Shown in pieces: positions 35,002 to 42,822 of a DNA stretch of 49,695 nucleotides. Origin of the DNA: an uncultured Nocardioides sp. (GTDB taxonomy: Bacteria; Actinomycetota; Actinomycetes; Propionibacteriales; Nocardioidaceae); contig NZ_CADCUP010000035.1 of the NCBI RefSeq assembly GCF_902805925.1, forward strand, positions 1-49,695, in the 5' to 3' direction. Below the pieces are notes generated by a model. It did no database searches, was not told the DNA's origin, and saw only the letters and a program-made list of their open reading frames with translations. Both the position numbers and the translations under genes were made by a program. Position 1 is the stretch's first letter; each line of letters starts with the position of its first letter.

Positions 35002-35595
35002 TCAACCGGGATCACTCAGTCCTCGCCGCACCACGCGCCGCCGCAGAGTCGGGGAGGCCACCACCTCATAGCCGGCCTCGAGGAAGACCTGCACCAGCCC
35101 GACCGACGCCTCGTCCCAGATCACGGACCGGCCTGGCGGCGGCTCGATCGGGTAGCCCTCCAGGACGCGGGCGCCGACCTGCCGGCCGTACTCGACGGTG
35201 GCCGCGGCGAGCTCGTAGGTCAGCCCCGACTGGCGCCACCCTGTGCGCACGACGAAGCAGGTCACTGACCAGACGTCTGCCAGCTCGGGGTCCATCCGCA
35301 TCCACGCCTGCTTCCGGCTCCACAGCCTGGGGTAGTTCTCGCGCTGCTCGACCGCCACCCAGCCGGCCGGCTCACCGTCGACGTATCCGATCAGCCCGGA
35401 CGTCGGGCCGCCGGTGCCGCAGGCGGTCTGCTCGAGCAGCGCGCCGTCCCGCTCCTCCTGGGTGGTGTCACGCCAGATCCAGCCCGGCACCTTCAGGGCT
35501 TGGCAACGGCACTTGCGCGCGCCACCGGTCGCAAAGACCGCCTCGACGTCCTCGGCCGCTGCTCGATTGGCCGGGAGCCAGGTGAACTCAGGCAT
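35002..35595 (-). CDS. GNAT-family N-acetyltransferase
   Basis: This 197-residue protein has a GNAT-like core: GLIGYVDGEPAGWVAVEQRENYPRL, then DVWSVTCFVVRTGWRQSGLTYELAAATVEYGRQVGARVLEGYPIEP, and a C-terminal LVQVFLEAGYEVVA. An N-terminal CRCQ cluster (about residues 29-32) is common in this subgroup, in which the residues may bind metal or be structural. The substrate is unknown. It ends in a region without other genes and its start lies 42 bp from the left end of the IS3 remnant. Confidence 0.85.
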   Translation of the reverse strand: MPEFTWLPANRAAAEDVEAVFATGGARKCRCQALKVPGWIWRDTTQEERDGALLEQTACGTGGPTSGLIGYVDGEPAGWVAVEQRENYPRLWSRKQAWMRMDPELADVWSVTCFVVRTGWRQSGLTYELAAATVEYGRQVGARVLEGYPIEPPPGRSVIWDEASVGLVQVFLEAGYEVVASPTLRRRVVRRGLSDPG

Positions 35596-35681
35596 GCCGC
35601 GACTCTAGGACCAGCCGGACCACCCGCACTGTCGGCCGCCGGGTCTGATGGAGGCTCTCATTCCACGGAAGGATGAGAGTC

Positions 35682-36001
35682 ATGGCGGCACTGAGCAAGT
35701 ATCCCGAGGAGCTTCGGGAGCGGGCGATCCGAATGGCGGTCGATCTGCGGCGTGACCCAGCGACCCGATCGGGTGCGCTCAAGCGCGTTGGTGAGCAGTT
35801 GGGATCAATCCCGAGACGCTGCGCAACTGGGTGTCCCAGGCCGAGATAGATGAGGGCCACCGGCCCGGCGTCACCACCGCTGAGACCCAGCGCATCGCCG
35901 AGCTCGAGCGTGAGAACAAGGAGCTGCGGCGAGCCAACGAGATCTTGCGGACGGCGTCGGCGTTCTTCGCCGCGGCGGAGCTCGACCGCAAGCTGAAGTG
36001 A
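35682..36001 (+). pseudogene. IS3-family transposase orfA, frameshifted
   Basis: The N-terminus MAALSKYPEELRERAIRMAV and [17 protein letters not shown] is a helix-turn-helix of IS3 OrfA. Near 35800 one base is missing, so the frame runs into SIPRRCATG instead of the expected [19 protein letters not shown]. The remainder continues in the next frame, with [21 protein letters not shown] as the leucine-zipper region, to a TGA at 35999-36001. Confidence 0.8.
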
Positions 36002-36543
36002 CGACCGCGGTGCTGGTCGAGTACATCGATCAGCATCGTGAGCGGTTCGGGGTCGAGCCGATCTGCACCGTCCTCCGCAGGGCCGGCATGCAGACGCCCC
36101 GAGCAGCTACTACGCGGCCAAGATCAGAGCGCCCTCAGCGCGGGCGGTCGCCGACCAGCAGCGCCTGGCAGTGATCCGGCAGGTCCATGCCGACAACTAC
36201 GGCGTCTACGGGGTGCGGAAGATGCACGCCGAGCTGAACCGTCGCGGTCACCGGATCGCCCGGTGCGCCGTGCACCGGCTGATGCGCGCCGACGGGCTGC
36301 GCGGGATCAGCAGGGCCAAGGGTCCGCGGACCGCGATCCCCGGCAGCGGACCGGACGCCCGGCCGGACCTGCTCGACCGCGACTGCAAGGCGCCGGCAAC
36401 GAACCGGGTCTGGGTCACTGGTTCAACCACCGACGACTGCACGGCGAGATCGGGCTCGTCCCACCCGTCGAACACGAGGACGACCACTACCGGCACAACC
36501 CTGCACCGACTACCGTCGGCGCGCTAGTCCAGAGCCTCCACTG
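36001..36543 (+). pseudogene. IS3-family transposase orfB, frameshifted and internally deleted
   Basis: The 5' part (TTAVLVEYIDQHRERFGVEPIC from about 36001) is typical OrfB. A frameshift near 36096 moves to the frame carrying YYAAKIRAPSARAVADQQRL and NYGVYGVRKMHAELNRRG. At about 36415 the frame jumps from TNRVWVT straight to HWFNHRRLHGEIGLVPP, so most of the DDE catalytic domain, roughly 120-140 codons, is gone. The element cannot move by itself. Confidence 0.8.
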
Positions 36544-36565
36544 AACCCGGCACGCGACAGTCGTC

Positions 36566-37162
36566 TCAGTGATGCTCGGCGTGAGGAGGGCCGACGTGGC
36601 GCGGCTGGTCCGTGTCGGGCGGTTGCCGGGGGTCAAGCGCGGCGTGCGTGTGTGGATGCGGCGGGACCACGCTGAGCGGGCCGCCGCGGCTCGGTCCTTC
36701 GCAGCTAGCCGAGGACGCAGAGTCGAGGATGCGTGATGCATCCCGACGAAGGTCGGCGAGCAACTTCTGTACGCGCTGGTCGATTTCGTCGCGGATGTCT
36801 CGCACGGAATCGGGTCCCTTCCCGGAGGGGTCGGTGAGTGCCCAGTCCTCGTAGCGTTTGCCGGGGAAGATGGGGCAGGCGTCGCCGCATCCCATGGTGA
36901 CGACCACGTCAGAGGCTGCTACGTCTTCGGTGAGCAACTTCTTCGGGAACTCCTGCGAGATGTCAATGCCGACCTCTGCCATGACCTCGACGACGGCGGG
37001 GCTGACGCTGTCGGCGGGGGCGGAGCCTGCGGAGCGCACGAGTACCCGCCCTTGGGCGTGGTGGTTGAGCAGCCCTGCTGCCATCTGTGAGCGGCCTTGG
37101 TTGTGGACGCACACGAAGAGAACTTCAGGGATGTGCCCGTCGGGCGGGGTCGTGTCAGCCAT
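36566..37162 (-). CDS. arsC: Arsenate reductase (LMW phosphatase type) with acquired C-terminal tail
   Basis: ArsC reduces arsenate to arsenite with thioredoxin or mycothiol. Residues 12-143 form the low-molecular-weight phosphatase fold: the P-loop VCVHNQGRSQMAAG (nucleophile Cys18, Arg24) and TDPSGKGPDSVRDIRDEIDQRV with the general-acid Asp. After LADLRRDASRIL (residue 147), where the family normally ends, about 50 more residues follow (rich in Pro and His, ending GPPHAEHH). They are encoded on the strand opposite the truncated helix-turn-helix gene, and the frame passes that gene's stop at residue 143. The native stop was probably lost at a recombination junction. The ATG overlaps the ACR3 gene by 8 nt, so the operon order is arsR-ACR3-arsC. 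Confidence 0.9.
   Translation of the reverse strand: MADTTPPDGHIPEVLFVCVHNQGRSQMAAGLLNHHAQGRVLVRSAGSAPADSVSPAVVEVMAEVGIDISQEFPKKLLTEDVAASDVVVTMGCGDACPIFPGKRYEDWALTDPSGKGPDSVRDIRDEIDQRVQKLLADLRRDASRILDSASSASCEGPSRGGPLSVVPPHPHTHAALDPRQPPDTDQPRHVGPPHAEHH
36572..36736 (+). pseudogene. Truncated helix-turn-helix (excisionase-like) gene
   Basis: A 54-codon frame starts 20 bp after the IS right end and reads MLGVRRADVARLVRVGRLPG and then RVWMRRDHAERAAAAR, a pattern like MerR/excisionase-type DNA-binding domains (LGVSRADVxRLVxxGRLP). The N-terminal helix is missing, consistent with removal of the 5' part at the IS junction. It lies fully antisense to the odd C-terminal tail of arsC. I give a tentative family only. 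Confidence 0.4.
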
Positions 37163-38267
37163 GGGTCGTCTCCTGTGTGGGGTAGAAGCGGCGGCGTGCC
37201 CAGAGGGCGACGTAGACAAGGGCGACGAGGACGGGGACTTCGATGAGGGGTCCGACGACTCCCGCGAGGGCTTGTCCAGACGTGACGCCGAAGACGCCGA
37301 TGGCGACTGCGATAGCCAACTCGAAGTTGTTCCCTGCGGCGGTGAACGCCAGTGTCGCGGTGCGCTCGTAGGACATGTTGAGGGCGACACCGAGGGCAAA
37401 TGACCCGGCCCACATGAGCCCGAAGTAGGCCAGGAGCGGCAATGCGATGCGGGCCACGTCGAGGGGCCGGTCGGTGATGGTGTCACCTTGGAGGGCGAAC
37501 AGGATCACGATGGTGAACAGCAGCCCGTACAGGGCCGTCGGTCCGATGCGGGGCAGGAACGTTCCCTCGTACCAGTCGCGTCCCATGGCCTTCTCCCCGA
37601 AGGTGCGGGTGAGGAACCCGGCGAGCAGAGGGATGCCGAGGAAGATGAGGACGGACTTGGCCATGTCCCACACGGACACGTCGAGTCCGCCGTTGGTGGC
37701 GTTGTCGCCGAGGTTGAGCCAGCCGGGCAGTAGTTCAAGGTAGAGGTAGCCGAGCCCGGCGAACGCGACAATCTGGAACACCGAGTTGATGGCCACGAGG
37801 ATGGCGGCGGCTTCGCGGTCGCCGCAGGCGAGGTCGTTCCAGATGAGGACCATCGCAATGCACCGGGCGAGGCCGACGATGATGAGGCCCGTCCGGTACT
37901 CGGGGAGGTCGGGCAGCATCAGCCAAGCCAGGGCGAACATGAGCGCCGGTCCCACAATCCAGTTGAGGACGATGGATGCGCCGAGGAGTCGCTTGTCGGC
38001 GGTGACGTGGCCGAGTTCGTCGTAGCGAACCTTCGCCAGCACCGGGTACATCATGACGAGCAGCCCGATGGCGATGGGCAGCGACACTGACCCGACTTCA
38101 ACCTTCGCGAGGGCGTCGTCGAAGCCGGGAACGAGCCGTCCCAGCAACAATCCGATGGCCATCGCGGTGACAATCCAGACCGGCAGGAACCGGTCGAGGG
38201 TCGAGAGCCGCTGGATGACGGCGGCGTCGTCGGGCGCGACCGCGCGCTCGCCCACGGTGTCGCTCAT
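37155..38267 (-). CDS. ACR3-family arsenite efflux permease
   Basis: This 370-residue transporter with about ten helices exports arsenite (and often antimonite) using the membrane potential. ACR3 features are LPIAIGLLVMMYPVLAKVRYDEL, GLARCIAMVLIWNDLACGDREAAAILVAINSVFQ (containing the essential Cys) and FTAAGNNFELAIAVAIGVFGVTSGQALAGVVGPLIEVPVLV. The ATG shares a base with the arsR stop (TGATG), so translation is coupled to the regulator. The ACR3 gene is often called arsB or acr3. Confidence 0.95.
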   Translation of the reverse strand: MSDTVGERAVAPDDAAVIQRLSTLDRFLPVWIVTAMAIGLLLGRLVPGFDDALAKVEVGSVSLPIAIGLLVMMYPVLAKVRYDELGHVTADKRLLGASIVLNWIVGPALMFALAWLMLPDLPEYRTGLIIVGLARCIAMVLIWNDLACGDREAAAILVAINSVFQIVAFAGLGYLYLELLPGWLNLGDNATNGGLDVSVWDMAKSVLIFLGIPLLAGFLTRTFGEKAMGRDWYEGTFLPRIGPTALYGLLFTIVILFALQGDTITDRPLDVARIALPLLAYFGLMWAGSFALGVALNMSYERTATLAFTAAGNNFELAIAVAIGVFGVTSGQALAGVVGPLIEVPVLVALVYVALWARRRFYPTQETTHG

Positions 38268-38647
38268 CAGCGGCCGCTCGCGGTCAGTGCGGTGGTCGCG
38301 AACAGCGTCATGACGGCTGCCATCGCCTCGGGCTTGGCTTGGTAGTACACCCACGTGCCCCGCTTGTCCCGGTCCAACAGTCCTGCATCGTGCAGCACCT
38401 TGAGGTGATGGCTGATGGTGGGTTGCGAGAGGTCGAAAGCCGGGAGGAGGTCGCACACGCACGCCTCGCCGCCCTCGTGGGACAGCACCATCGACATGAG
38501 GCGGAGCCGAACCGGGTCGGCGAGGGCCTTGAGGAGAGACGCAATGTGCGCTGCCTGCTGCTCGGTGATGGGTTCTTGTGCAAGGGGCGTGCAGCACGCC
38601 AGGGCGTCGCTGCCCGTGAGGACCGTGAGCTCGAGGGACTTAGACAC
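38267..38647 (-). CDS. arsR: ArsR-family arsenic-responsive repressor
   Basis: This 126-residue winged-helix repressor opens the arsenic operon. The DNA-recognition helix is in CDLLPAFDLSQPTISHHLKVLHDAGLLDR. Paired cysteines at 18-19 (ACCTP) and at 63/65 (ACVCD) give a three- or four-thiolate As(III) site like that of the Corynebacterium-type ArsR, rather than the E. coli CxC-only site. The start is a GTG without Shine-Dalgarno; a TATTGA element ends just before it, so the mRNA may be leaderless. The operator TCAATATTGA overlaps that element. Confidence 0.93.
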   Translation of the reverse strand: MSKSLELTVLTGSDALACCTPLAQEPITEQQAAHIASLLKALADPVRLRLMSMVLSHEGGEACVCDLLPAFDLSQPTISHHLKVLHDAGLLDRDKRGTWVYYQAKPEAMAAVMTLFATTALTASGR

Positions 38648-38650
38648 AGA

Positions 38651-38660
38651 TCAATATTGA
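38651..38660. promoter_or_regulatory. ArsR operator 1
   Basis: TCAATATTGA is a perfect 10-bp dyad 4 bp upstream of the arsR GTG, inside the predicted -10 region (TATTGA) on the minus strand; TTGTTG lies 16 nt further upstream as a -35. TCAA-n-TTGA cores are typical of ArsR sites. Confidence 0.65.
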
Positions 38661-38700
38661 CAAGGATGAATGCAACAAGCAAGGTGCTGCATAGACAACA

Positions 38701-38714
38701 ATCAATATCTTGAC
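38701..38714. promoter_or_regulatory. ArsR operator 2 (imperfect)
   Basis: ATCAATATCTTGAC repeats the TCAA/TTGA core with a longer spacer about 50 bp upstream of operator 1, so the repressor may bind cooperatively, or the site may serve an upstream gene that has been lost. Confidence 0.45.
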
Positions 38715-38808
38715 CGTTCGCCGGTCAGCCCCGCCTGGCAGATAGGCACGCCATCGACCACACGGGCCGGCACCGACGAGCGCTGAGCTTTCGCCTGTCA
38801 GCGATCGC

Positions 38809-39120
38809 TTATTCGGCGATCCTCCAGCCCAGCGCGGCGAGCGCCCTCGGAGTCAGCCCGAGGGCCTCGGCGGCGTAGCGGGCTTCTTGGGCTTGCCATG
38901 CCGATGCGGAGCCGTCGAAGATGGCGGCGGACTCATGGATCACGAGGGCCGCCACCGTGCCCCGTTGCGTCTCGTCCCACTGGTTGGCCTGCGGGGGCTG
39001 CCACAGCTCGCTCCAGCGTCTGCTCAGCCTCGGACCACGCGCGCCCGCCCGGGATGGCTGGCACAGGCAGGTCACAGCCCGCGGCTGGCAAGTCGATGAG
39101 TCTGATCCTGCTTGATCCGG
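38809..39120 (-). pseudogene. Phage terminase small-subunit-like remnant
   Basis: On the minus strand one frame reads RLIDLPAAGCDLPVPAIPGG followed by RAWSEAEQ. A neighbouring frame continues RWSELWQPPQANQWDETQ and, later, AWQAQEARYAAEALGLTPRALAALGW, ending at 38809. Joined by one frameshift near 39012-39030, this resembles small phage terminase proteins of actinobacteria (ELW..PQA..W, and a C-terminal ARLEEALGL.P.A...L.W pattern). No start codon or intact gene is present. The family call is from memory of such proteins. Confidence 0.4.
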
Positions 39121-39329
39121 AGGAACGGCAACCGTGGCGGGCGGCGCCGCTGTGCAGATCCAGTTCGGGTTCATGTCGCAGCGGTCTCGTAGGGCCAGTG
39201 GGTCACCTGCGACCAGCCGAGCCGGCCAGACAGTGCGGCGCGGCAGCGGAGACGTGGCCGCTGGTGAGCCCCACTGATGACTATTGACGACGGCGCAGAA
39301 CGGTCTTGGCTCGGCGGACCGGGCCAAGA

Positions 39330-41102
39330 TCAGGCGCGGATCGCTCGTCGCAGCCGTCTGCTCAGCAGTTCGCTCGAGACGCTGACGGCAAAGGACGCGA
39401 TCAGGAGCGTCGAGACGACGGGGAAGCGGAAAAGGTTGAGGTTCTCGGACAGAAGGCGTCCAAGACCCGCGGCGCCGACGATGCCGACGACCGCCGTCTC
39501 GCGCACGCAGATCTCGAAGCGGTAGAGGGTGTAGGTGAGCAGCTGGTGCGCTGATGCCGGGACCACGGCGGCGAGGGTCGCTAGTGCTCCCGGGACGCCG
39601 CTGCGGAGCAGGGCGTTGCGGGGTACGGGGCTCACGCTTTCCCACGACTCGGCGACCAGCCGGCCGAGCACCCCGCCGGTGTAGACGCCTAGGGCCAGGG
39701 CTCCGGGAAGGATCCCGGGGAAGAGCGCGAGCAGTGCGATGACTGCCCAGACCGTCGGTGGCACCGACCGCAGCACGAGAAGTCCGATCCGGGCGAGGGC
39801 CCAGGCCATCCGGCGAGCGATCCTGGCGGGGAGCGACCCCGGGGCGCCACCTTGAGCGCGGGTGGTGACGGCCCACGGGGCGATGACCACGGTGATCAGC
39901 ACGGCGATGGCCATGGCGACCACCGCCATCGCGAGTGTGTCCAGTACCGCATCGCCCACGACCGACCATCCGCCTGCTGGCAGCTTCGGCGGCAGCAGGT
40001 CCTCGACGAGTCCACCGGTGAGCGCACGCGTACGGCTGCTGGTGAGGCCCGACAACGAGACTCCCGAGGCCAGCCAGGCCGCGACGAGCCCGGGGATGAT
40101 CGCGAGGGCCGACCAGCGGGCCCACCGCGAGCGCGAGCGTCGGGGGGCGACGCCGCCGGGGGGCTCCGGCGCCGCGCCGGCCGACCACTCCGAGCAGCTC
40201 GCGACCGCCATGTCGGCGCGCAACCGTCCGCTCCAGGCATCGACGAGCGCCGAGACGATGATGACGGCGGCGATGAGGGTCCAGACCTCGTCCCAGTTGC
40301 GGGAGCTGAGACTCACCACGAGCTCCTGGCCCAGGCCGCCGACGCCGACGGCACCGAGGAGCACCGTGGACCGCACGGCGCACTCGAAGCGGTAGAACGC
40401 GTACGACAGCATCAACGGGCTCGCCGGTGGCAGCAGCGCGAAGGCGACCGCCGGCATCGTGGTGGCTCCGGCGTTGCGTAGGGAGTGCAGCGCGCTGGTG
40501 GGCAGGCCGTCGAAGGTGTCGCCGAAGACCTGGGCGGTCTGGGCGCCGAACGGCAGGGCGATCGCGAGCACGGCGACCAGCGGGTCGAGCCCGAGGACGC
40601 TGACCAGCAGCAGAGCCCAGACGAGCTCGTGGATCGACCGGGTGGCGACCAGCAGGCCCCGCAGGACCACCCGCACTGCGCGCACCGTCCGGGGCGGGCG
40701 GTGGGTCCAGGCGACGTCGCTCAGGACCAGCCCACCCAGGAGCCCGATGACCAGGGCGCCCGCGGTGCCGATCGCGGCGAAGGCCAACGTGGTGCCCGTG
40801 GCCTCCAGCACCAGGCGCAGGAAGTCGCCGTCCAGCCGGGGACTCAAGGCCTGGCCCAGGAGGTCACCGATCAGGCGAGCGCCGCCTCGGTTGACGATGT
40901 CGTGGCCGACGGGCAGCGCGCGTCCCAGCGCCCACACGAGGGGCACGACGAGCACCAGGGCACCGATGAGCCGCCGAGTCGTCACCTGGCGCCCGGTGAC
41001 CCGGGGGCGGGTGCGACGCTGCGCGTCGAGGTTCGGCGGCTCGGGGCGGTCGCTGTCGGCCGGGAGGCGGTAGGTGTCCCGGACGTCGGGCATCGATCTC
41101 AC
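39330..41102 (-). CDS. PhnE-like ABC permease, two permease domains fused
   Basis: This 590-residue membrane protein contains two PhnE-type permease units in tandem (about residues 45-310 and 330-590). Both hold the EAA-like loop region: LPTSALHSLRNAGATTMPAVAFALLPP with YAFYRFECAVRSTVLLGAVGVGGLGQELV, and SVSPVPRNALLRSGVPGALATLAAVVP with YTLYRFEICVRETAVVGIVGAAGLG. Normal importers use a homodimer of one-unit PhnE, so here the dimer is fused into one chain. The last gene of a five-gene operon, it starts at a GTG overlapping the ATPase stop (GTGA); an ATG at 41093 is a possible alternative. The substrate may be a phosphonate, phosphite or similar oxyanion. Confidence 0.85.
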   Translation of the reverse strand: MRSMPDVRDTYRLPADSDRPEPPNLDAQRRTRPRVTGRQVTTRRLIGALVLVVPLVWALGRALPVGHDIVNRGGARLIGDLLGQALSPRLDGDFLRLVLEATGTTLAFAAIGTAGALVIGLLGGLVLSDVAWTHRPPRTVRAVRVVLRGLLVATRSIHELVWALLLVSVLGLDPLVAVLAIALPFGAQTAQVFGDTFDGLPTSALHSLRNAGATTMPAVAFALLPPASPLMLSYAFYRFECAVRSTVLLGAVGVGGLGQELVVSLSSRNWDEVWTLIAAVIIVSALVDAWSGRLRADMAVASCSEWSAGAAPEPPGGVAPRRSRSRWARWSALAIIPGLVAAWLASGVSLSGLTSSRTRALTGGLVEDLLPPKLPAGGWSVVGDAVLDTLAMAVVAMAIAVLITVVIAPWAVTTRAQGGAPGSLPARIARRMAWALARIGLLVLRSVPPTVWAVIALLALFPGILPGALALGVYTGGVLGRLVAESWESVSPVPRNALLRSGVPGALATLAAVVPASAHQLLTYTLYRFEICVRETAVVGIVGAAGLGRLLSENLNLFRFPVVSTLLIASFAVSVSSELLSRRLRRAIRA

Positions 41103-41851
41103 CCTCGGGCGTAGAGCTGGTCGAGCTGATCGGCTCCGAGCTCAGCGATGGGGGTGTCGAAGACGAGCCGACCAGCTCGAAGTCCGATCGCGCGGGTGCA
41201 GTGGTCGCGTGCGAGCTGCGGCTGGTGCAGGGTGACCACGAGGGTCCCGGTGTCCGATGACACCCGCCCCAGCAGGGTCAGCACTTCTGCGGCCCGGGTG
41301 GGATCGAGACTGGCGACCGGCTCGTCAGCAAGCACGAGCTCGGGACGTTGCACCAGCAGTCGGGCGATCGCGACCCGCTGACGCTCGCCGCCCGAGAGCC
41401 GCTCGGTGCGCTCGTGGATGGCCCAGTCAAGCCCGACCGACTCCAGGGCCGCACCGGCGCGCTCGTCGGTGCGTGGCCACGCCAGCGCCGCCAGCGACCG
41501 CGCGGTGCCCCACTCGGCGATCCGACCGGCATTGACATTGTGCAGGACCCGCACCTGTTCGATGAGGTCCAGGCCTTGGGAGATGGTGCCCACTCTGCGT
41601 TGCAGGCGGCGACGCGTGCGGGCGGGAAGCCCGGCCGTGGCTTCCCCGAACAGCGACACAGTGCCGTGGGAGGGTTGCAGCCCGCCGTTGAGCAGCGCGA
41701 GCAGGGTGCTCTTGCCCGCGCCGCTCGGGCCGAGGACTGCGAGACGCTCGCCGGTGCGGATGGTCAGGTCGACCGCGACCAACGCCGGCGTCCCACCGAA
41801 GCTTCGTCCCGCGGCCTCGAGCTGGACGACGACCGGGGCCGACGCGGTCAC
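41099..41851 (-). CDS. PhnC-like ABC transporter ATPase
   Basis: This 250-residue ATPase has Walker A GPSGAGKSTLL, the PhnC-typical RRLQRRVGTISQGLDLIEQVRVLHNVNAG segment, signature LSGGERQRVAIARLL and Walker B LVLADEPVASLDP, then VVTLHQPQLARDHCTRAIGLRAGRLVFD. It powers uptake through the double permease encoded next. Both its start and its stop overlap neighbouring genes by 4 nt. Confidence 0.9.
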   Translation of the reverse strand: MTASAPVVVQLEAAGRSFGGTPALVAVDLTIRTGERLAVLGPSGAGKSTLLALLNGGLQPSHGTVSLFGEATAGLPARTRRRLQRRVGTISQGLDLIEQVRVLHNVNAGRIAEWGTARSLAALAWPRTDERAGAALESVGLDWAIHERTERLSGGERQRVAIARLLVQRPELVLADEPVASLDPTRAAEVLTLLGRVSSDTGTLVVTLHQPQLARDHCTRAIGLRAGRLVFDTPIAELGADQLDQLYARG

Positions 41852-42822
41852 GCGAGCAGGCCCAGCCTGTCGGCGACGTCGCGGATCGCGTCGTAGTTGG
41901 CGTTCTCGGTCGGCACAAACGACGTCGCCCCGAACAGGTCGAGGATCGCGGCGTCGTCGGGCTCGGAGGCGTCGAGGCCGAACAGCAGCTTCTTGATGGC
42001 ATCGAGGGTGCCCGCGCCGTAGACCTCGTCGAGGTCGGGCCGGGCGAGCCAGTGGTAGTCGAAGAACTCGGGGGTTCGGAACAGGACCACCACGTCGGAG
42101 AGGTCGACCTCGCCGGCATCGACGGTCGCGTCCCAGACCTGGGAGTTGACCGCGCCCACCTCGAAGCTGCCCGCTGCGACGGCTTCGATGGTTGCGTCGT
42201 GGGAGCCGGAGAAGCCCGGCTCGCCGGACAAGTCGTCGAGGGAGAGCCCGGCCTGCTCCATGAAGTCCTGCGGCATCAAACGACCAGACGTCGAGGTGTC
42301 GCTGCCGAAGGTGAAGGTGTGCCCGGCCAGCCCGGTCAGGCCGTCGATGTCGTCGAAGGGCGCCAAGCCCGACGCCCGGGTGGCGATGAACAAACTCGTG
42401 AACGTGGCGTCGATGTCGCGCTGGGCGAACGCGGTGGCGCCCTCGACCCGCTGGGCGGCCTGGACGCCGGTCAGCCCACCCATCCAAGAGACGAAGATGT
42501 CGCCGACCTCGAAGCCGCGTACGACGGCGGGGTACTCGGTGACCGAGGTGTAGGTGACCTCCAGGCCGGTGGCGTCGGCGAAGCGGTCGGCGACCAGGCC
42601 GTAGAGCCGGTTGAGGGCCTCGGGATCCTGGTCGGGGATGGCCGAGATCGGCAACGGCCCGGTCGAGGCGTCACCGCCGCCGCCCGCGGTGGACGTGTCG
42701 TCTGTGCCGCACGCGGCGAGCAGCACCAGTCCGGAGGCCCCGGTGAACAGACCGCGGCGGCTGGTGAGGAAGGCGGCCGCGGAGGAGGTCGCTGAGGGGA
42801 TGGCGGGGCGCGGGCGCGTCAC
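41848..42822 (-). CDS. PhnD-like substrate-binding protein, Tat lipoprotein
   Basis: This 324-residue protein has a twin-arginine motif SRRGLF (residues 21-26) and a lipobox LAAC (Cys38), so it should be folded in the cytoplasm and exported by Tat, then lipidated. The binding domain is PhnD-like: VTEYPAVVRGFEVGDIFVSWMGG, TFTFGSDTSTSGRLMPQDFMEQAG, GFSGSHDATIEAVAAGSFEVGAVN and PTENANYDAIRDVADRLG. The StSG and GSHD regions bind the phosphonate group in PhnD. Tat export could imply a bound cofactor or the need to fold early. Substrate unknown. Confidence 0.88.
   Translation of the reverse strand: MTRPRPAIPSATSSAAAFLTSRRGLFTGASGLVLLAACGTDDTSTAGGGGDASTGPLPISAIPDQDPEALNRLYGLVADRFADATGLEVTYTSVTEYPAVVRGFEVGDIFVSWMGGLTGVQAAQRVEGATAFAQRDIDATFTSLFIATRASGLAPFDDIDGLTGLAGHTFTFGSDTSTSGRLMPQDFMEQAGLSLDDLSGEPGFSGSHDATIEAVAAGSFEVGAVNSQVWDATVDAGEVDLSDVVVLFRTPEFFDYHWLARPDLDEVYGAGTLDAIKKLLFGLDASEPDDAAILDLFGATSFVPTENANYDAIRDVADRLGLLA

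Larger units (their letters stand above)
35638..36551 (+). mobile_element. Decayed IS3-family insertion sequence
   Basis: The ends form imperfect 21-bp terminal inverted repeats. The left end (35638-35658) has GCCGGGT, four variable bases, then TGGAGGCTCT. The right end (36531-36551, reverse complement) has the same two blocks, so 17 or more of 21 positions match. Inside are a frameshifted orfA and an orfB that is frameshifted and has lost its catalytic core. The 914-bp length compares with about 1.2-1.5 kb for an intact element. No target duplication is visible at the flanks, so one side may have been rearranged. Confidence 0.75.

Noticed and set aside
36566..37486. 306-codon version of arsC starting at 37486
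   Set aside because: The extra N-terminus is an out-of-frame reading of the ACR3 gene. The P-loop phosphatase begins after the ATG at 37162.
39121..40383. Upstream part of the long minus-strand frame ending at 38809
   Set aside because: It is an out-of-frame reading of the permease gene. Only the last part, beyond the permease gene, looks protein-like, and that is listed as a phage-like remnant.
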